A DNA stretch of 64,000 nucleotides from Halictus rubicundus (GCF_050948215.1 NW_027488625.1:434001-498000), one strand, 5' to 3'. Numbered from the stretch's first letter, positions 45,655-55,459 are shown. Notes: generated by a model not told the origin, from the letters alone. Made by a program: numbers and translations.

Positions 45655-45830
45655 CGGCTATATCGGTGTGAGACCAGAAGACTAATCGAATCCAGTTACA
45701 AAACTTCTTTATTTGTCATTATTTTTTTTTATGAAACTTTTACCAACATATTTACCAACATGTTTCTGATTAAAACTAAACCAAATATGATATAATTCCG
45801 ATGATATATACTTGTGTAATGGACGATGAA
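45655..45830. repeat. dispersed repeat E, copy 2
   Basis: TATCGGTGTGAGACCAGAAGAC, CCAAATATGATAT and ATTCCGATGATAT.TACTTGT match 16663-16840 in the same direction. Confidence 0.65.
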
Positions 45831-45998
45831 ATATGTAGGACGATTGTGTTGTGTCTTGACATGTTCTATGCCTTTAGTATAATTTCGTGGTTAGATCGTG
45901 CATAACTCACAGACGATAATCGTCCGTTCGCTGCACCAGATATCCGGTGGGACATATCAAACGCCCTGGTTGGAAATTATGGAGGTTGTGTCTGACAT

Positions 45999-46072
45999 GT
46001 AATTGCTTCGACAGCACATATACTAAATTTGAAACGATACAGAGAAGATTAGCATGGTCCCTGCGCAAGGAT
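45999..46072 (+). ncRNA. U6 snRNA copy, 5' part (nt 1-74), interrupted
   Basis: Without indels it follows insect U6 from memory, including GCTTCG, CATATACTAAA, the catalytic ACAGAGA box (46039-46045) and GATTAGCATGG...CCTGCGCAAGGAT. About seven mismatches in 74 nt and no clear PSE/TATA promoter upstream suggest a pseudogene. The RNA breaks off at AAGGAT, where the 2.2-kb insertion starts, and resumes at 48269. Confidence 0.85.
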
Positions 46073-48268
46073 GTAACCGTTCTTTCCTACTGTTTCTACC
46101 GATTCGCGTACGCTGTTACTCGAATCTCTACTTCGCGTCTCGGGACTATCCCTAACCGTCTCGCAGGGCCGGTTACTACCCTAATTTCTCGAAGCTTGCA
46201 CGTTCGCGAGCAGGAATGGATTCGTGCCTCCAGGCACTGGAAAGCGGCGAGGTATGGACGAGTTAAATGAGATCTTCGTAGCCCAGATAAGGTAACAAAA
46301 AATGATATATTCTCGTGAGAACCATCGTGTGTGTTTGGATACAGTAATTCCAGGTACCGTGTGGAACAATGGGTCGGCCTCCCGTGCCGACGGCTCGCGA
46401 CAAAGTATTATGAACGCGTGAAAGACGCTCGCGGTACGCTCGCTCGACTCTACGCCCGGTTTTCGGAATCGGTTTAGAAAATCACTCAGCACGGATCGCG
46501 CCCCGCGACAAGCAGTTCGTGACCCGTCTGACCGCCCCTACACTCGGCCGGATAATCGTACGAGTGATCAGGATGGAGACAAACACGAAATCGCCGTCAC
46601 TCCACGCTTCCAATGATTCTGCTCTTCGGCACGTAATCGTGGCCTCTAAGCAGTCTCGGGCGAGGCGGCGGCAGAGTGTCAGTGACCGTGCAAAGTCCGA
46701 TCGCTCCTATCTGACCCGAAATCCGCGATCGAACGACGTCGTACCCGTCAGACCATCCAGGCACCTGGACGATATTCGGACAAGTGGCCTGAGTGGAGAC
46801 GCACACTAAACCTTGGTCACTCCACGGGACGCACGAGTCTACCCTTTGGCATGATACATGGCCTCGGAGTATTCTCGAATATTGGTCACGGCAGAGTGTC
46901 CACGATCGTGCAAGGCGCGATCGTCTCGATTCAGTAGAGACGTGCACTAAACCTCGATTATTCCACGGGACCTATAAGTTCACCCTTTGGCACGATACGT
47001 GGCCTCGGAGTGATCTCGGACAAAGGTCACGACAGAATACTCGGGATCGTGCGATGCTCTTTCGTACCGATTCGGGGGAGACTCGCACTAAACCTCGGTC
47101 GCTCGACGGGACCCAGGAGTCTACCCTTCGGCACGATACGTGGCCTCGGAGCAAGCTCTGATAAGGTCACGACAGAGTAGCCGCGATCGTACGAAGTACA
47201 ATCGCCTCGAATCTGGTCGAGACCCACACCAAACCTCGGTAATCCCACGGGACCCAGAAGAGTACCCTCTGGCACGGTGCGTGGCCTCGGACTACCCTCG
47301 ATTAAGGTCACGGCAGAAGAACCCTGATTGTGCGAAGTGAAATAGTCTCGATCCAGACGAGACTCACAGAAAACCTCGGCAGTCCCTCGGAACCCAGGAG
47401 TTTACCCTTTGGTACGTTTCGTAGCCTCAGAGTACGCTCTGTTGAGGTTTCGGAAGAACCACCGCGATCATGCGATGATTGACTGTCTCGCTTCGACCCG
47501 TATAGTACGTACCGTATCTTTGCAACGATACTTATACGTACCCTATACTAATATTTACATTTGAAGGACGAAGTGAATCTACTGTGTCTGTTCGACGCGA
47601 TGATCGCACGCTTCGCGACGCGTTTCTATCGCTGCGCGACGCAGTTCTCTAAATTTTATAAAATCGTGTCGTACCGACACACGGCGCCTTCCACTCGCCG
47701 TCACTCCTAAATCGTACTCGCGACTTGCTCGCTGCAAGTGATCTACGCTGACACTAGTAACGCCTCACTTCGGAATTGATAATTAAACATTTCTCGATCA
47801 ATCTTTAGGCGAGTGAAAATTATGTAATTTCGTTGGACTACTACGCGGTCACGTCCGAGAGTCACGGAGCTTTATATAAAACGTTTCGACAGTGCCACGG
47901 CGCGGTTTGCGCTCGTGACTCCTCGGTTTGAGGCGCGTACGCGTTGAGAGCAGGAAGGACGGTTTGCCTTGCTCTGCCGAGTCGGTTTGACTCCTCGAAC
48001 GGGTACCGTGTTTCGTCGAACAGACACAATTCTTAAACGCGTGTTTCTCGGACCGCTTCCAGACGTAGAGTGCTGGATCGCTGGCTCGCATCGACCTCCT
48101 TCGATCATTATCGAGTGGGGATCGATGCGTGCGCAACTCGACAAAGATCGCGATATCTCGCGATCCCTCACTATCTCCGGACTCGCGAACAACGTAGTAT
48201 GGTACGGTGGTGGGGTCGTATCGCCGACCGATACGTGCGGTATATGTGTATGCAACCGACACGGTTAC
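46073..48268. mobile_element. Dada-like nonautonomous DNA element inserted in U6
   Basis: The 2196-bp insert begins GTAACCGT and ends ACGGTTAC (8-bp inverted ends) and is flanked by a 6-bp duplication AAGGAT (46067-46072 and 48269-48274) from inside U6. A 7-bp duplication starting at the preceding C is an equal reading. Dada transposons are known to insert into multicopy small RNA genes, U6 included, with 6-7-bp duplications, so this is my best assignment. No transposase-like frame is visible; the interior is moderately GC-rich with a tandem array. A non-Dada origin cannot be excluded. Confidence 0.7.
46560..47490 (+). repeat. tandem array of about 141-bp units
   Basis: The word TGGCCTCGGA or a variant recurs at 46640, 46858, 47000, 47141, 47282 and 47422, giving spacings of 142, 141, 141 and 140 after one irregular step of 218. 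Each unit also carries CACTAAACCTCGG, CCACGGGACCCA, ACCCTTTGGCACGATACG and AAGGTCACGGCAGA. Units are 75-90% alike by eye. Short open frames across it are periodic artefacts. Confidence 0.85.
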
Positions 48269-48298
48269 AAGGATAACACGCAAAATCGTGAAGCGTTC
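48269..48298 (+). ncRNA. U6 snRNA copy, 3' part
   Basis: AAGGATAACACGCAAAATCG then TGAAGCGTTC follows U6 nt 69-98 with one mismatch. The final CACATTTTT is missing; the sequence continues into a 32-nt segment shared with 42582-42613, so there is no pol III T-run. Confidence 0.85.
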
Positions 48299-48730
48299 TG
48301 TGCTGTTGAGTACTCGCGTGATCCAGGCACACACCCTTTAGACAAAAAGTGGAAAAATTGCCATTTTTCACGATTTTCGACTTAAAATCGCATTTTTAAT
48401 CGTTTATAACTCGTAAACGAATAAGTCAATACCGGTGAAATTTTCAGCATGGACATAACTTATTCGAGCGAATCAAATACATTCTTTAAATTTTCAATAC
48501 AGGCTCAGATAAAAGAGCCTGAAAAAACCAACTTTTACTATTTGTTTGCGATTCCGACCAATTCAAAATTTTTTCAAAAATTTTTTACACCTCGTCTAAT
48601 AAACTAATCCTTCTAACTTCTCAATAAAATTCAAGTCATTTGATCTAATTTTTAGAAAGTTATGTTGCTTGAAATAGTGTTGACTCAGTTTTGCTCGTTA
48701 CTGTAAGTAAGAAGTGGCCGCACAATGCAC

Positions 48731-48810
48731 AGATAGATGGATAGATAGATTATAATAGATAGATACGTTATAATAGATAGATACATTATAATAGATAGAT
48801 AGATTATTAC
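48731..48810. repeat. (ATAG)n-type microsatellite
   Basis: Repeated ATAGATAGAT runs separated by TATAA, giving a higher-order unit of about 22 bp repeated three times. Confidence 0.9.
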
Positions 48811-48872
48811 TGTTTTTTTTCCCCCGCGGGGAACAGAATTGCAGTCAATCACAGTCCCAGCAGACAGAGGCA

Positions 48873-49172
48873 GTGAACGTCCGGTGGTCCGACCGCCAAC
48901 GAATAAACCTTCAGATGAAGAATTATTATGAATTATCATGGACAACCGATGATGTCGCACGAGGAGAAGTAAAAATAGGATTAGGATATATGTTAAAAAT
49001 TGTACGCAATAAGGTAGCACGAGAAACGACTCCAACTTTTCTTCCTGCAAGACACGCAGATGAAGTTCTCAGTTTACACGCTGAGAACAAACAGGAAAGG
49101 TGTCCAATTATGCCAAATTATAAGAAAAGACGCCGACTTCACGGTAAAAAGATCCTGTCGGCATACAGCTGA
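48873..49172 (+). CDS. small open frame, 99 codons, unknown
   Basis: I do not recognise it. It is hydrophilic with a basic end (NYKKRRRLHGKK), and its stop almost coincides with the start of LTR-like DNA at 49170. It could be the tail of a retroelement protein or chance. Confidence 0.25.
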   Translation: MNVRWSDRQRINLQMKNYYELSWTTDDVARGEVKIGLGYMLKIVRNKVARETTPTFLPARHADEVLSLHAENKQERCPIMPNYKKRRRLHGKKILSAYS

Positions 49173-49748
49173 CTAGTCAGGAGACATCAAGAAGATAAAA
49201 AGATGCAAGGTAGAGACTCCTGTGCCAGCATCTTTGAAAAACAAAGGATTGTGCATCTTATAAAAAGGGGGACCAACTCCTAAAATTCAGTTATAAACAG
49301 TCAGTCAGTCAGTCAGGCAATCGTGAACAATCAGTTATTCAGTCATAGTCAATAGTACAGTAGTCTCTTGTGAAGTTAAAATAGTTCGTTCAGTTGTTTC
49401 GCGACAAACCGTTCCAAAGACCAGTGTCAGCAGTCGGAGTATATTGTAACCGAATCCGAACCCGTGATCACGGTAATATTAATATTATTATTATTATTAT
49501 TATAATCAAACTATTTGTAAGCACTCCAGTATATGCGCTATATACACCATATTTGTAAAATCAAATTTGTAATCTCTGATTCAGAACCACACTTTGAATA
49601 AATCAATAATTTTGTTGTTTTCAAAATAAGGGTACAAAGTTACTTAAACGATCCTCAATTTCCCGAACCATAGCCGGTGTATGCAGGTAGGTTCGAAACT
49701 GCGTCCTATCCTCTTAAGATCGTAATTCATACCACTTGGGACGTAACA
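49170..49748 (+). repeat. possible LTR
   Basis: It starts TGACTAGTCAGG, has TATAAAAAGG at 49259, a CAGTCAGTCAGTCAG run, an ATT triplet run, AATAAA at 49597-49602, and ends GGGACGTAACA where hAT-like coding sequence begins. The layout suggests U3-R-U5, but no second copy or duplication was found. Confidence 0.35.
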
Positions 49749-49905
49749 CTATCAAAGCTTGCAAAGGAGTATCTTTGTGTTATGGCAACATCTGTTCCTT
49801 CCGAAGGAGTATTCTCAAAGACTGGCGAAATAATTAGTAAAAAAAAGAAATAGATTAAAAGACAATATAGTGAATAAAATATTGCTTCTTAATATGTACA
49901 AAATA
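49749..49905 (+). pseudogene. hAT transposase dimerisation-domain fragment
   Basis: The frame reads LSKLAKEYLCVMATSVPSE then GVFSKTGEIISKKK, the classic hAT C-terminal block. One extra A in the A-run brings a stop; in the next frame NRLKDNIVNKILLLNMYK continues. It is unlike the intact hAT at 30-32 kb (VPSEGVFSKTGE against VDAERAFSTAGN), so it is from another family. Confidence 0.75.
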
Positions 49906-50374
49906 AATCCTTTATTATGTCTATTTCGTATATATTCGCTTTATCTACGTTTTTTCTTGCCGAAATGTTCCAGTATTTCCACTCGCAGCATTTCTATACT
50001 CATGTCAGGTCCGAAATCACAGTCAAATTTAAAGCATCGAGATATTTGAAGGAATCATTTGGCAATCGATACATATAGTATAGAAACAGCTTATAGTGAT
50101 CATGAATAGATTACTTCTGCGAATTTGATTGCAAAGTGGAAGAACATTAACCCCTTCGACACGATAATTTCATAGGGTGGATAATAAAAATGCCCTTGTG
50201 GATTTTAACGAAAGAACCCTCCCCTGCCCTAAACAACAAATTCGGTAATTCAAAATAGGCAGAATTTTTCATCAAAATAGACAGTTTTTTGCGAATATCT
50301 CGGAAAATAAACAGATCGCCGCACAGTGCGGACAAATGGCCTGTTTTCGTGCACTTCTCGCAATTATTTATATA

Positions 50375-52044
50375 CAGTGAGTGTAAAAAGTATTCGTACA
50401 CCTCTTATAGATTTAGAAAACCATATATTTCTTTATGTAACTGTACATTCTTTTATAAAACAAAAACACAATTACGATTATTATATGTTTCAACTACAAA
50501 ATGTGACATAAATAAATTAGCGAAAAGTTAACGTTAATGAGATATATTAAAAACAGTCTGAAGTCTCTAAAAATTAGCATGCAAAAAGTATTCGTACACG
50601 TAACAAATTTAGCAATAAACGTGTTATAATTTGCGAAAATAAATTAAATTAATATTTCGTTGGCTGGCCTTTCGACTGTATAATTGCGTCCAGTCTTCTT
50701 GGCATTGAATCCACTAAATTGGATGGGATTTCGTCTGTAATAATACACCATTCCTCTTGAACAGAAAGTTTTAATTGTTCTTTACTTGAAATATGCCGGG
50801 TTCGGAGTTTTTTTATCACGCAGATCCCATAAATTTTCGATCGGATTAATATCCGGTGATTGTGGAGGTGTTTTCAAATATTGCGGTGTGTTATAAAGCA
50901 ACCACTTTCTTGTGTTGCGTGCTGTATGTTTCAGGTCATTGCCTTGAGTGAAGATAAAGTTGTCTTTTATACCCATTTTTTCTGCACTACTTACAATATG
51001 GGTTTTTAGTATGTTTAGGTATATTTTGTGGTCCATGATTCCCTCGATGAAGTGTAATGACCCCATTCCAGCAGCACTCATACAATCCCAAATCATAAAC
51101 CGAACCTCCGCCGTGTTTTACTGTGGGACGTAGATTTTCTTTTTGTAGCTCTGTATTTTTCTTCCTCCAGACCGTACACTTGCCATCAGAGCTAAAAACA
51201 TTAAATTTACTTTCATCAGTAAATATGACTCTTCGCCAAAACTCGATAGGCTTATTAATATTATTTTTCGCGAAATCAAGTCTCTTCTTTCTATTTGCGG
51301 CATTTATGAAATAATTCTCGCGAGCAACTCGGCCGTGGTATTCATTATTTCGTAAACAATTACGAATAGTGCTGAAACATACACTTACTCCAGCGTTGTT
51401 TGCAAGCTCAGCAGCGATCTTAGGGGCACTAATTTTAGGATTTGTTTTTATTTCACGCACTATAAAACGTTCATCGCGTAAACTAAGTTTTCGAGGGCGA
51501 CCAGATTTCACTTTATTTTTATTGGTTTTTCGTTCACCATATCGATCTATAATTCCTTGTATAGTGCTGTGTGGCCTATTAATTGTTTTTGCTATTTCTC
51601 GCAATGATTTGCACTGATTATGCAGTTGTATAATAATTTTTCTTTCAGTCTCACTTGTTTCCTTATCTATATGACCCATTTTACCGAATGTTATAAAAAT
51701 TGACTGGTTTTGCAGAAGGTTGCCACTAGACTGTTCATCAAAGACCCTGTCTGATTATTTGTCGGGTCCCGCTAAACCATAATATAAACAATCGGACGCC
51801 TTTCGAGTACATTCTAGTACCTGTACGAATACTTTTTGCGCGCCAATTTAGAGACACGTCTCATAGTTTCTAATTTTTCTCGTTAACGTTAAACTTTTTC
51901 AAGTGTATTTATGTGACAGTATGTAGTTAAAATATATAAAAATTACAATTATGTTTCGTTTTATAAACATGTGTGCAATTACATAGAGAAATACATGGTT
52001 TTTTAAGCCTACAAGAGGTGTACGAATACTTTTTACACTCACTG
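50375..52044 (-). mobile_element. Tc1-like transposon with IR/DR ends
   Basis: The 1670-bp element has CAGTGAGTGTAAAAAGTATT at both ends, inverted, with TA outside. The TIRs are about 230 bp and about 80% alike. Each carries two copies of the core AAAAAGTATTCGTACA: outer at 50384 and 52017-52036, inner at about 50583 and 51824-51842. This two-site layout is the IR/DR type known from Sleeping Beauty-like elements. The transposase lies on the minus strand and is defective. Confidence 0.92.
50650..51679 (-). pseudogene. Tc1-like DD34E transposase, two frameshifts and a catalytic change
   Basis: The N-terminus starts MGHIDKETSETERK and has a helix-turn-helix (SLREIAKTINRPHSTIQ) and the hook motif GRPRK. 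The catalytic domain has IFTDESKFNVF, then breaks after GGGSV where one T is extra near 51090, and resumes as MIWDCMSAAG. The second acid should sit in a QDND motif, but here it is QGND (codon GGC for GAC). It stands exactly 34 residues before the E of SPDINPIENLW. A second shift after NLWDLRDKK puts the end (SMPRRLDAIIQSKGQPTKY) in a third frame. Not functional. Confidence 0.9.
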
Positions 52045-52135
52045 TATATACAGGGTGATCCACGCAATTGTTTTAAGTCATAACTCCGTTATTATTGCAT
52101 TTACGAAAAAATTACGAGTATCACTTGCAAATTCT

Positions 52136-53251
52136 ATGTCGCTGTTGACGCAAAGGACATGTTTACAAAACGTTACTTCGACAATTCCGACTTTTAATGG
52201 GGAAGACCCACCCTTGTCTCGTTTCGCGCAGACTATAGAGGACGGGTTAACGTTGATTCCTGAGGGTACGGAAACCGAGTATCTAGCAATTGTTCTTACT
52301 AAACTCGTCGGGCCAGCACGTAGAAGCACATTAGAGCACAAGTTTACGACCGCAAAAGCATTAATTCAGCACTTAAAGAAAAGATTCGCGCCTGGCAAAA
52401 GTTTGTCATATTTCCAAGTAGAAATCGCGAAGTTACGTATCCGCGAAGGTGAGAGCCTACGACAATACATCGATAGGACAAGCCACCTAGTCTATTGTAC
52501 GCGCGGAGCCATTAAGGAAAAATACGAGGTCCACGCTGAAGAATTCATCAAGGAAATGGAAAAGGACGTTCTGGAAAACTTCATCGATGGATTACCGGAT
52601 CGTATTGCCTTGAAGGTGTCGGCTCTCCTAAAAGATACAGAAAATCTGGAGGAAGCTTACGACGCTGTGCTGCAAATAGATAAAAAACTAAGAAATCGAA
52701 GACAATCGCCTCGGAATGAATCACCAGCAAGGTGGTCCCGCCGAGATTCTTTCGACCAAGATCCTCGTTATCGCGAACGTGAAGTGTCGTATCCTCTATC
52801 TCCGAGCAGATATGATCGACACAGAGATCGACGCACGAGACCATCTGGTTTTGAGGAGGAAAGAGAAGAACGCGCTTCTGCCTGGACCTTGCGTCACAGG
52901 AGCCCCTCACACTCCCCCTCTAATCGCTCCGAGTCATCAATGGGTGATGACGGAGAAAAACGGTATACGATTCTAATGGGTACCGATAAAAATCGCATGT
53001 CAAACATGTATTGTTGGCATTGCGGAACTTCCGGGCACGACGGGAAATTCTGCAGGAATCGTCACCGTAGCCCGCGATTCCGACGAGATTCGCGAGATTC
53101 GCGAGATTCGTCCGTGGAATCAAAGAAATTTTTAAACTACGATCGCGCTCACCGTACAGGCGACACGATGAGCGAAAAGAAAGAAGATCGCCCAAGATCC
53201 GTCCGCTTCGAAGAGAAACCCTCATCAAGGAAGCACCTGCACCACGGATAA
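52136..53251 (+). CDS. gypsy-2 Gag
   Basis: I place the start at ATG 52136 (MSLLTQRTCLQNV); the open frame extends to 52055, but that part looks foreign. The capsid-type region has IPTFNGEDPPLSRF and RFAPGKSLSYFQVEIAKL, followed by an Arg-rich segment with RESP-like repeats and a zinc knuckle CWHCGTSGHDGKFC. The frame ends at 53251 after a slippery heptamer at 53131. Gag would form the particle in which reverse transcription occurs. Confidence 0.8.
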   Translation: MSLLTQRTCLQNVTSTIPTFNGEDPPLSRFAQTIEDGLTLIPEGTETEYLAIVLTKLVGPARRSTLEHKFTTAKALIQHLKKRFAPGKSLSYFQVEIAKLRIREGESLRQYIDRTSHLVYCTRGAIKEKYEVHAEEFIKEMEKDVLENFIDGLPDRIALKVSALLKDTENLEEAYDAVLQIDKKLRNRRQSPRNESPARWSRRDSFDQDPRYREREVSYPLSPSRYDRHRDRRTRPSGFEEEREERASAWTLRHRSPSHSPSNRSESSMGDDGEKRYTILMGTDKNRMSNMYCWHCGTSGHDGKFCRNRHRSPRFRRDSRDSRDSSVESKKFLNYDRAHRTGDTMSEKKEDRPRSVRFEEKPSSRKHLHHG

Positions 53252-55431
53252 AAATTACGATCCCAGAACTGGAATCAGGAACGGGAGAATTTTTAATTGA
53301 CGGTGGAGCGTCCGTAAATTTGGTAGTCCTCGACGCTCTAGAAAGAACAGCAGAGATTTCACGAGAGGAAATCGAAATAACTGGACTCACCACAACCCCG
53401 ATTTTCACCGTAGGGACGACAATTCTCCATATCCATGAAGCCCCAGCAATATTTTACGTAGTAAAACACCTTGCCATAGAAGCAGATGGACTAATCGGAA
53501 GCCCATTCCTAAAACAAGAACAGGCTGAGATTTCCTATTACCATGGAACACTGGTATTAAAGAACAAACCTATCAGGCCTATTCGATTTTCAAATTATTT
53601 AGAAGCACCAGAAAAACCAACTAAACACCGCATTCCAGCAAGAACCTCACAACAAATCGCTATTCACATAGCTAACCCGAAGATCAAGGAAGGCTACTTG
53701 CCTCGCATAAGAACACATGACCAATTGTACATAGGAGAAGCAGCTGTCATAAACGATCAAGGAAGGTGCCATGTTATGGCAACCAACACCAGCGAAGAAG
53801 ACCTGGATATAGAAATAGAACCACAAATTTTGGAACCCTATGACATTGTAAGCACTTCGGACGAAGACATCTACTCAGAGGTACAAGGTCATGCTAATTT
53901 CAACAACAGAGAAGATAGGGCACAGGGAATCTCCCAAATGTTAAATCTCAAGCACTTGAACAAAGAGGAACTGTGCAGCATCACTGCTCTGTTAAAGGAG
54001 TTTCCCGACCGATTTTATCTCCCCGGAGATAAGCTAGGGAAGGCCTCCGATTTCAAACATTCCATACACACGACCGACGAAATTCCAATAAACACAAGAC
54101 AATATCGCTATCCTCCGATACATCAACATGAGATAAAAAGGCAGATAGACGCATTACTATCCGAAGGAATAATAACTCCGTCGAAATCCCCATATAATTC
54201 ACCTTTGTGGATTGTACCTAAGAAACCGGATGCACAGGGAAACAAACGTTGGCGTATGGTCATAGACTTCCGTGCGCTTAATGATAAAACAATTTCTGAT
54301 AAATACCCGCTACCACAGATTACAGACATATTAGATCGTCTCGGTGGAGCTAAGTACTTCTCCGTTTTCGATCTCGCAAATGGTTTTCACCAAATAGAGA
54401 TGGACCCGAAAGATAGGCAGAAAACAGCCTTTACCACACCTAACGGACATTATGAATTTTCACGAATGCCGTTTGGTTTAAAAAATGCACCACCCACCTT
54501 CCAACGCCTCATGGATCAAGTACTAACTGGACTTCAGGGAACGGACGTGTTCGTTTACCTGGACGACATTGTGGTTTACGCATCATCACTACATGAACAC
54601 AACGTTAAAGTCAGGAAATTATTCAATCGTTTACGAGAACATGGCTTAACCCTTCAGACCAATAAATGTGAATTTTTACGGAAAGAAGTTACTTACCTTG
54701 GACACATTATTTCAAGACAAGGAGTAAAACCTGACCCCAGAAAATTAAAAGCCGTCAAGGATTTTCCAACACCCACCAATCAGAAGAATATACAACAATT
54801 TTTGGGATTAGTAGGATACTACAGACGATTCATATCAGATTTCACCACTAAGGCAAAACCATTGATTAGCCTCTTGGGAAAAGGAATAAAATTCAAATGG
54901 ACAGAAGAACAGGAAAACAGCTTTAAACAATTACGTGAAGAACTTTGCCAAGAACCTATTTTACAATACCCCGACTTCAGCAAACCATTCATCGTTACAA
55001 CGGATGCATCAGAACATGCCATTGGAGCCGTGCTTAGTCAAGGCGAGATTGGAAATGATCTGCCGATTGCTTACGCATCGCGCAGCCTCAATAAAGCAGA
55101 GAAAAATTACTCGGCTACAGAAAAGGAATGTTTAGTTATGGTTTACGCTGTTCAATATTTCAGACCATATGTTTACGGAACCAAATTCACTCTTGTGACA
55201 GATCACAGACCTCTAGTTTGGCTACATTCTGTAAAAGATCCGACATCAAGACTCATGAAGTGGAAATTGAGACTTCTGGAGTACGATTATCAGGTTATCC
55301 ATAAATCCGGAAAAACGAATATGAACGCAGGTGCTCTTTCACGCAACCCTACCATTTCTTGTTTACCACTTATTCCACGTGAACTTCGAGATCCCGATTT
55401 CAAGACCTGTAAGAAAGTACTAGAAAGATAG
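53071..55431 (+). CDS. gypsy-2 Pol, protease-RT-RNase H, lacking integrase
   Basis: This frame is entered by -1 shift from Gag. It reads protease EFLIDGGASVNLV, then RT with WRMVIDFRALN, FDLANGFHQIEM, FSRMPFGLKNAPPTFQRLMD and FVYLDDIVVYA, the connection FLGLVGYYRRFI and RNase H VTTDASEHAIGAVL. It passes the tether (NAGALSRN, usually ADALSR) and stops at 55431, only about 30 codons later. Integrase is absent, so the 3' half was lost, probably by truncation next to the gypsy-3 LTR. Confidence 0.88.
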   Translation, partial: PAIPTRFARFARFVRGIKEIFKLRSRSPYRRHDERKERRSPKIRPLRRETLIKEAPAPRIKITIPELESGTGEFLIDGGASVNLVVLDALERTAEISREEIEITGLTTTPIFTVGTTILHIHEAPAIFYVVKHLAIEADGLIGSPFLKQEQAEISYYHGTLVLKNKPIRPIRFSNYLEAPEKPTKHRIPARTSQQIAIHIANPKIKEGYLPRIRTHDQLYIGEAAVINDQGRCHVMATNTSEEDLDIEIEPQILEPYDIVSTSDEDIYSEVQGHANFNNREDRAQGISQMLNLKHLNKEELCSITALLKEFPDRFYLPGDKLGKASDFKHSIHTTDEIPINTRQYRYPPIHQHEIKRQIDALLSEGIITPSKSPYNSPLWIVPKKPDAQGNKRWRMVIDFRALNDKTISDKYPLPQITDILDRLGGAKYFSVFDLANGFHQIEMDPKDRQKTAFTTPNGHYEFSRMPFGLKNAPPTFQRLMDQVLTGLQGTDVFVYLDDIVVYASSLHEHNVKVRKLFNRLREHGLTLQTNKCEFLRKEVTYLGHIISRQGVKPDPRKLKAVKDFPTPTNQKNIQQFLGLVGYYRRFISDFTTKAKPLISLLGKGIKFKWTEEQENSFKQLREELCQEPILQYPDFSKPFIVTTDASEHAIGAVLSQGEIGNDLPIAYASRSLNKAEKNYSATEKECLVMVYAVQYFRPYVYGTKFTLVTDHRPLVWLHSVKDPTSRLMKWKLRLLEYDYQVIHKSGKTNMNAGALSRNPTISCLPLIPRELRDPDFKTCKKVLER
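53131..53137 (+). promoter_or_regulatory. -1 ribosomal frameshift site T TTA AAC
   Basis: The gag frame reads AAA TTT TTA AAC, placing the canonical heptamer T TTA AAC in register. The -1 frame is open from 53071 and continues into protease. The site lies inside the 180-nt overlap. Confidence 0.75.
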
Positions 55432-55459
55432 ATAACGCGATATCGTTAACTTAAATAAA

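Larger units (their letters stand above)
52136..55459 (+). mobile_element. truncated Ty3/gypsy element (gypsy-2)
   Basis: Gag, protease, RT and RNase H are present, but the 5' LTR is missing and pol stops before integrase. The left border is close to 52046-52135, where CAGGGTGATCCACGC (a terminus-like word) abuts the Tc1 element. On the right the LTR of the minus-strand gypsy-3 begins at 55460. The RT type (FDLANGFHQIEMDP, YLDDIVVYA) is that of the 17.6/297 branch. Confidence 0.85.

Noticed and set aside
46560..47490. Regularly spaced repeats considered as a CRISPR array
   Set aside because: Units are 141 bp and homologous throughout, with no short repeat-spacer pattern, in an insect genome.
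47849..48334. 161-codon minus-strand frame and others of 120-140 codons in the Dada-like insert
   Set aside because: They cross the U6 fragment or overlap on both strands in GC-rich repeats and show no known motif.
52046..52135. Upstream extension of gypsy-2 gag to the ATG at 52055
   Set aside because: CAGGGTGATCC and the following sequence look like the end of another element, and typical Gag similarity starts after 52136.
53252..53319. gag/pol break in gypsy-2 read as a disabling frameshift
   Set aside because: A correctly phased T TTA AAC in a 180-nt open overlap makes programmed -1 shifting the simpler reading.
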